A DNA stretch of 64,000 nucleotides from an uncultured Verrucomicrobiota bacterium (GTDB taxonomy: Bacteria; Verrucomicrobiota; Kiritimatiellia; CAIQIC01; Lenti-01). The stretch spans positions 252,179-316,178 of the forward strand of contig CALMBO010000028.1 of the NCBI GenBank assembly GCA_937860055.1, written 5' to 3'. The notes beneath the pieces are model-generated. The model was not told the DNA's origin, did no database searches, and saw nothing but the letters and a program-made list of their open reading frames with translations. A program made the position numbers and the translations under genes. Shown piece by piece: positions 60,037 through 64,000 of this stretch; the stretch's first letter is position 1; each line of letters starts with the position of its first letter.

Positions 60037-61581
60037 ATGAGCGAACACGAATTCATTCCGCCTCCGGTCTCCAGCAACCGAAAACCTGCGCGGCGCATGG
60101 GGCCCGCCTTGGGGGTGGTGGCCGTCCCCTTCGTCATCCTGGTGGTGGTGCTGCTGCTGCCGGTCTGGTTCTGGGTTTTCTGCCGCATCGAGCCGGGGCC
60201 GGGGGAGATTGCGGTGCTGATCCGCAAGACGGGGAAGAACCTGCCGTCGGGGCAGGTCCTGGCGCTGGAGAAGGACCAGAAGGGCATCCAGCTCGATGTG
60301 CTGGCGGAAGGCCGGTATTTCCGCAATCCGTATTACTGGGGCTGGGAGATCGCGCGCATCACGGACATTCCGCCGGGCAAGCTGGGCGTGCTGACGCGGC
60401 TCTACGGCGAGGAGCTGCCGGGCGGGAAGATCCTGGCGCAGGAGGGATACAAGGGCATCGTGGCGGAGGTGCTGCGGCCGGGCAAGTACCGCATCAACCC
60501 GTACGCGTACGGCGTGCAGCTGTTCGACGCGACGACGATCCGGCCGGGATTCGGCGGGGTCGTGACGTCGCTGACGGGCCTCGACGTGCTCAACGGCGAC
60601 GTGCCGGCGGCGGACCGCAACACGTTCCTCGTGAAGGAGGGGATGAAGGGCGTGAAGCCGGAGGTTCTCGACGCGGGGACGTACTACCTGAATCCCTACA
60701 TGGTCACGGTGGTGGAGGTGAACCTGCAGAGCCAGCGGTTCGAGATGAGCGGAGAGGACGCGATCAGCTTCCTGACGCTGGATGGCTTCACGGTGAACGT
60801 GGAGGGCACGATCGAGTACGCGCTGATGCGGGACCAGGTGGCGCGGCTGACGCACCAGGTGGGCGACATGGACGACATCCTCAAGAAGATCGTGCTGCCG
60901 AAGGCGCGCGGGTTCAGCCGGATCGAGGGCAGCAAGAACCCGGCGAAGAACTACATCGCGGGGACGACGCGGCAGAAGTTCCAGGACAACCTGGAGGCGC
61001 ACCTGATCGCGCAGTGCAAGAACTGGGGCGTGGACATCAAGTCGGTGCTGATCCGGAACATCACGCCGCCGGACGCGATCGCGAGCATCATCCGGGAGCG
61101 CGAGGTGGCGGTGCAGGACGCGGTGAAGTACGGGCAGCAGATCGAGCAGGCGAAGTCCGAGGCGGAGCTGGTCAAGCAGGAGATGCTGGCGGTGCAGAAC
61201 AAGGAGAAGGTCGAGGCCGACACGGCGCGGATCCGCGCGGTGATCGCGGCGGAGCAGGGGCGGGAGGTGCGGCTGACGCGCGCGAACAAGGACCTCGAGG
61301 TGGCCAAGCTCGAGAACGCGGCGGCCAAGGCGCAGGCCGAGGCGAAGCTGCTGCGGGCGAAGGCGGAGGGCGACGTGATCCGCATGCGCAACGAGGCGGA
61401 CGCCTCGGTGATCGAGAACCAGGTCAAGGCGTTCGGCACGGGCATGGAACTGGCGCGCTATGCGTTCTACGGGAAAGTCGCGCCGAAGATCCGCGCGATC
61501 CTGAGCGGGGACCAGGCGGAGGGGCTGGGAGGGTTGCTGCAATGGTATGTGCCCGCGTCGAAGAAAGGGGGTGCGCAATGA
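60037..61581 (+). CDS. SPFH/Band-7 membrane protein, first of a pair
   Basis: 514 aa. One N-terminal helix (GVVAVPFVILVVVLLLPVWF). Then three tandem copies of a KG(I/V)-x3-VL-x2-G-x-Y-x2-NPY element: KGIQLDVLAEGRYFRNPY, KGIVAEVLRPGKYRINPY, KGVKPEVLDAGTYYLNPY, before the SPFH domain proper (FLTLDGFTVNVEGTIEYALM) and a long charged coiled coil (AKSEAELVKQEMLAVQNKEK). Resembles flotillin/HflK-type scaffolds. Overlaps its paralogue by ATGA. SD GAGGGAGAG. Confidence 0.88.
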   Translation: MSEHEFIPPPVSSNRKPARRMGPALGVVAVPFVILVVVLLLPVWFWVFCRIEPGPGEIAVLIRKTGKNLPSGQVLALEKDQKGIQLDVLAEGRYFRNPYYWGWEIARITDIPPGKLGVLTRLYGEELPGGKILAQEGYKGIVAEVLRPGKYRINPYAYGVQLFDATTIRPGFGGVVTSLTGLDVLNGDVPAADRNTFLVKEGMKGVKPEVLDAGTYYLNPYMVTVVEVNLQSQRFEMSGEDAISFLTLDGFTVNVEGTIEYALMRDQVARLTHQVGDMDDILKKIVLPKARGFSRIEGSKNPAKNYIAGTTRQKFQDNLEAHLIAQCKNWGVDIKSVLIRNITPPDAIASIIREREVAVQDAVKYGQQIEQAKSEAELVKQEMLAVQNKEKVEADTARIRAVIAAEQGREVRLTRANKDLEVAKLENAAAKAQAEAKLLRAKAEGDVIRMRNEADASVIENQVKAFGTGMELARYAFYGKVAPKIRAILSGDQAEGLGGLLQWYVPASKKGGAQ

Positions 61582-63314
61582 GAACCGCCCTGAAAATCCT
61601 GCTGGTGCTGGTGGTGGTGATCGGGCTTCCGTGGTTCATCTGGGAGTGGGGCTTCTGCCGGTTTTACGTGGAACCGAACGAGATGGCGGTCATCACGGCC
61701 AAGATGATCGGCGATCCGCTGCCGCCGGGGCAGATCCTGGCGAAGAAGGGGCAGCGCGGCATCCAGGAGGAGGTGCTGGGCGAAGGGCGGCATTTCCTGA
61801 ATCCGTGGCTCTATGACTGGGAAATCCGGCCCGTGGTGATGATTCCGCCGGGCAAGGTGGGCATCGTGACCTCGAAGGTAGGCGAAGACCTGCCGGAGGG
61901 CGAGTTCCTTGCGGAGCGCGGGCAGAAGGGCATCTGGCGGAACGTGCTGGGACCTGGGAAATACCGGCTGAACCCGGCGGGCTACCAGATCGACATCGTG
62001 GACGCCATCAGCATCCCGATCGGCTACGACGGGGTGGTGACATCGCTTTCCGGCACGCAGACGCCGCCGAGCGAATTCGCGAAGAAGGGCGAGAAGGGCG
62101 TGCGCAGCGACGTGCTGCAGCCGGGGCTCTACTTCGTGAATCCGCGCGAATACAAGGTGGACGTGCTGGAGATCGGCGTGAACCAGGTTTCGCTGCTCGG
62201 CAAGGGCGGCGGCGCGGTCATCACCAAGGCGCTGCAGGTCTCGCAGAACGTCGCGATGGACCGGCTGCAGCAGAACGTCCTGCAGGAGCAGCAGGCCAAG
62301 CGCGAGGACTATATTCAGAAAGAGTCCGGTTCGGGCATGCGGCTGGGAAGGCTGCTGTCGGCGCCTTCTTCGTATGCAGAAAGGAAATCCAAGGCCCCTG
62401 CAGCCGGGTATGCGGGAGATAAGGATATGCCCATGGCGGCGGAGCCGATGCCTTCGCTGTCGTTTGTGCTGAACCAGTTCGTGGAATTTCCGTCGCGGGA
62501 CGGGTTCGAGATCAGCCTGGACATGACGGTGGAATTCGAGCTGCAGCCGAAGGACGTGGCATGGATCTTCCGGACGTACGGCGACCTGCCGGCGGCGGTG
62601 GACAAAGTGATCATGCCGCAGATTCTCTCCGTGTCTCGGCTGAAGGGCTCGGCGTACGGGGCGAAGGACTTCATCGTGGGCGAGGGGCGCGAGAAGTTCC
62701 AGGCCGAGCTGACGGAGGCGCTGGCGGCGACGCTGGCGGAGAAGCGGATCCGCATCCACGCCGCGCTGATCCGGCATGTGAACGTGCCGGACCAGATCCT
62801 GAATCCGATCCAGCAGGCGAGCCTGGCGCAGGAGCAGGACCTGACGAACCAGGAGAAACAGAACACGGCCAAGAAGCAGGCCGAGCTGAACACGGAGCTG
62901 AGCCTGATCGGCCAGCGCCGCGAACAGGTGGCGCAGGAGACGGAGAAGATCAAGGCGCTCATCCAGGCGGACCAGGAGAAGCAGGTCGCGGAGATCCAGG
63001 GCGACACGATGCGGCAGGCGGCGGAGATCGAGAAGCAGACGGCGGCGGTGAACGCGGAGAAGATCACGACGCTGGGAACGGCCGATGCGGAAGTGGTCCG
63101 GCTCGTGGAAGGCGAGCGGGCCAAGGGACAGCAGCTGAAGGTCAAGGCGTTTGGGGACGCGGAGGCCTACAACCTGTGGACGTTCGCGGCGGGGCTCGGG
63201 GACGACCTGAAGATCAACATCCTGCACTCGGGTGCCGGCACGCTGTGGACGGACCTCGAGAAGGCCGGACTGCCCGAACTGGGCGCGGGGCAGGCGCTGC
63301 AGCAAAGGAAGTAA
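61578..63314 (+). CDS. SPFH/Band-7 membrane protein, second of a pair
   Basis: 578 aa paralogue of the preceding gene: N-terminal helix LKILLVLVVVIGLPWFIWEW, then RGIQEEVLGEGRHFLNPW, KGIWRNVLGPGKYRLNPA and KGVRSDVLQPGLYFVNPR, the same triple element. An insert (about 225-290, VLQEQQAKREDYIQKESG) interrupts before the SPFH core DGFEISLDMTVEFELQPKDV, and a coiled coil rich in Gln/Glu/Lys follows. Likely forms alternating hetero-oligomeric rings with its partner, as HflK/HflC do (inference). Confidence 0.88.
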   Translation: MRTALKILLVLVVVIGLPWFIWEWGFCRFYVEPNEMAVITAKMIGDPLPPGQILAKKGQRGIQEEVLGEGRHFLNPWLYDWEIRPVVMIPPGKVGIVTSKVGEDLPEGEFLAERGQKGIWRNVLGPGKYRLNPAGYQIDIVDAISIPIGYDGVVTSLSGTQTPPSEFAKKGEKGVRSDVLQPGLYFVNPREYKVDVLEIGVNQVSLLGKGGGAVITKALQVSQNVAMDRLQQNVLQEQQAKREDYIQKESGSGMRLGRLLSAPSSYAERKSKAPAAGYAGDKDMPMAAEPMPSLSFVLNQFVEFPSRDGFEISLDMTVEFELQPKDVAWIFRTYGDLPAAVDKVIMPQILSVSRLKGSAYGAKDFIVGEGREKFQAELTEALAATLAEKRIRIHAALIRHVNVPDQILNPIQQASLAQEQDLTNQEKQNTAKKQAELNTELSLIGQRREQVAQETEKIKALIQADQEKQVAEIQGDTMRQAAEIEKQTAAVNAEKITTLGTADAEVVRLVEGERAKGQQLKVKAFGDAEAYNLWTFAAGLGDDLKINILHSGAGTLWTDLEKAGLPELGAGQALQQRK

Positions 63315-63321
63315 GGATTCA

Positions 63322-63341
63322 GAATCCGGAATTCCGGATTC
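63322..63341. repeat. 20-bp perfect palindrome
   Basis: GAATCCGGAATTCCGGATTC, 7 bp after the second SPFH gene. Could be a hairpin terminator without U-run or a dimeric operator for the following gene. Confidence 0.6.
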
Positions 63342-63357
63342 GGAATGGAATCGGACC

Positions 63358-64000
63358 GTGGATGAACGGCTGGCGCGGCTGCTGAAGGAGGTCGAGGCGG
63401 AGGCGCTGGAGACGGCGCCCTACACGGGCCTGCCCGCGTTCGATGCGCGCACGATGCGGGCGATGGCGGAGGTGCCGCGGCATGACTTCGTGCCGGAGGA
63501 GGAGCAGGCGTCGGCCTATCTGGACCTTCCGCTGCCGATCGGCCACGGGCAGACGATTTCGCAACCGTACATCGTGGCGCTGATGACGGATCTGCTGGAG
63601 CTGGAGCCGGGCGGCAAGGTGCTGGAGGTGGGGGCGGGATCGGGCTACCAGGCGGCGGTGCTGTCGAGGCTGGCGAAATCCGTCCACACCGTGGAAATCG
63701 TTCCGGCGCTGGCGAGCGCGTGCCGGGAGCGGCTGGCCCGCCTGGGGTATGCGAACGTGGCGGTGCACGAGGGGGACGGCGGGGCGGGGCTGGCGGCGGA
63801 GGCGCCGTTCGATGCGATCATGGTGACGGCGGCGGCGCGGCGGGTGCCGCCGGCGCTGGTGGCGCAGCTGAAGCCGGGGGGGCGGATGGCGATTCCGGTG
63901 GGGGAGGCGGGCGGGGCGCAGGAGCTGGCGCTGCTGGTGAAGGACGCGAAAGGGGAGGTCTCGGGGGGAGCGGTCCAACGAGTGCGTGTCATGCGAGTGT
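63358..64000 (+). CDS. pcm: Protein-L-isoaspartate O-methyltransferase, cut by window edge
   Basis: Read directly; no stop before the window ends. From GTG 63358: LPAFDARTMRAMAEVPRHDF, VPEEEQASAYLDLPLPIGHG, QTISQPYIVALMTDLLELEP, GKVLEVGAGSGYQAAVLSRL (SAM motif I), VTAAARRVPPALVAQLKPGG. The order and motifs are those of PCMT, which repairs isoaspartyl residues in aged proteins. At least 214 residues are present, so only the last few are missing. Confidence 0.93.
   Translation, partial: MDERLARLLKEVEAEALETAPYTGLPAFDARTMRAMAEVPRHDFVPEEEQASAYLDLPLPIGHGQTISQPYIVALMTDLLELEPGGKVLEVGAGSGYQAAVLSRLAKSVHTVEIVPALASACRERLARLGYANVAVHEGDGGAGLAAEAPFDAIMVTAAARRVPPALVAQLKPGGRMAIPVGEAGGAQELALLVKDAKGEVSGGAVQRVRVMRV

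Noticed and set aside
59913..61577. Upstream extension of the second SPFH gene to a 1133-codon frame
   Set aside because: The first part is an out-of-frame reading of the first SPFH gene; the true start is ATG 61578, overlapping its stop.

Overview
The window is a GC-rich stretch of a Gram-negative bacterial chromosome around the replication origin. A lipid A pathway gene (lpxA), a late acyltransferase, an omptin-type outer-membrane protease, prenyltransferase-like toroid proteins tied to an ECF sigma factor, and a secreted protein ending in thrombospondin-type-3 calcium repeats all fit the PVC group. Within it I favour Kiritimatiellota/Verrucomicrobiota. That placement is inference from gene content, not from a marker tree.

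Layout. 1-5.6 kb: the 3' end of mnmG, an ECF sigma factor with a membrane partner carrying toroid repeats, a divergent secreted toroid protein, and a peptidase/hydrolase pair. 5.6-8.9 kb: dnaA, a DnaA-box-rich dnaA-dnaN spacer (probable oriC), dnaN and tRNA-Gln. 9-12.4 kb: ptsP, a small membrane hydrolase and a nitroreductase. 12.4-17.8 kb (minus strand): DUF1015, lipA, a GT28 glycolipid glycosyltransferase, an LpxL-like acyltransferase, a membrane protein and gph. 17.8-21 kb: an RlmI-like methyltransferase, a BtuF-like lipoprotein and a 2-hydroxyacid dehydrogenase. 22-25 kb: speA-speB. 25-36.8 kb: a site-2 protease, mutS, infA, a composite thioredoxin protein, rluA-family, yhhQ, AsmA-like and STAS genes, a 5'-nucleotidase, epmA and efp. 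37-42.8 kb: a glycosyltransferase, a B12/radical-SAM protein, then homospermidine synthase and ornithine decarboxylase. 43-46.3 kb: a cassette flanked by direct repeats. 46.3-64 kb: panE-like, manA, omptin, S41-like, tsaC, KTSC, the lpxA-methyltransferase-thiL-Rsm22 operon, secreted enzymes, an L,D-transpeptidase, twin SPFH proteins and the start of pcm.

How genes work together. SpeA/SpeB (arginine via agmatine) and ODC (ornithine) both make putrescine, which homospermidine synthase converts to homospermidine. EpmA and EF-P form a translation-factor modification pair. LpxA, the LpxL-like enzyme and the omptin point to an LPS-bearing outer membrane.

Most unusual are the repeats. A roughly 104-bp unit, two 26-bp GTCCCGCATATTA dyads exactly 77 or 78 bp apart, occurs five times, each time in (or copied from) the space between convergent genes. 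A second family is TTTTCCA-N5-TGGAAAA hairpins. Between 42.7 and 46.3 kb a 326-bp segment holding the 3' end of odc plus one paired-dyad unit is duplicated without indels at about 94% identity. The two copies bracket a three-gene radical-SAM/SPASM, methyltransferase and membrane-protein operon, which also has a tiny lipoprotein-like ORF at its head. No transposase or integrase is visible. This bracketed module and the paired-dyad units are the best candidates for something undescribed.
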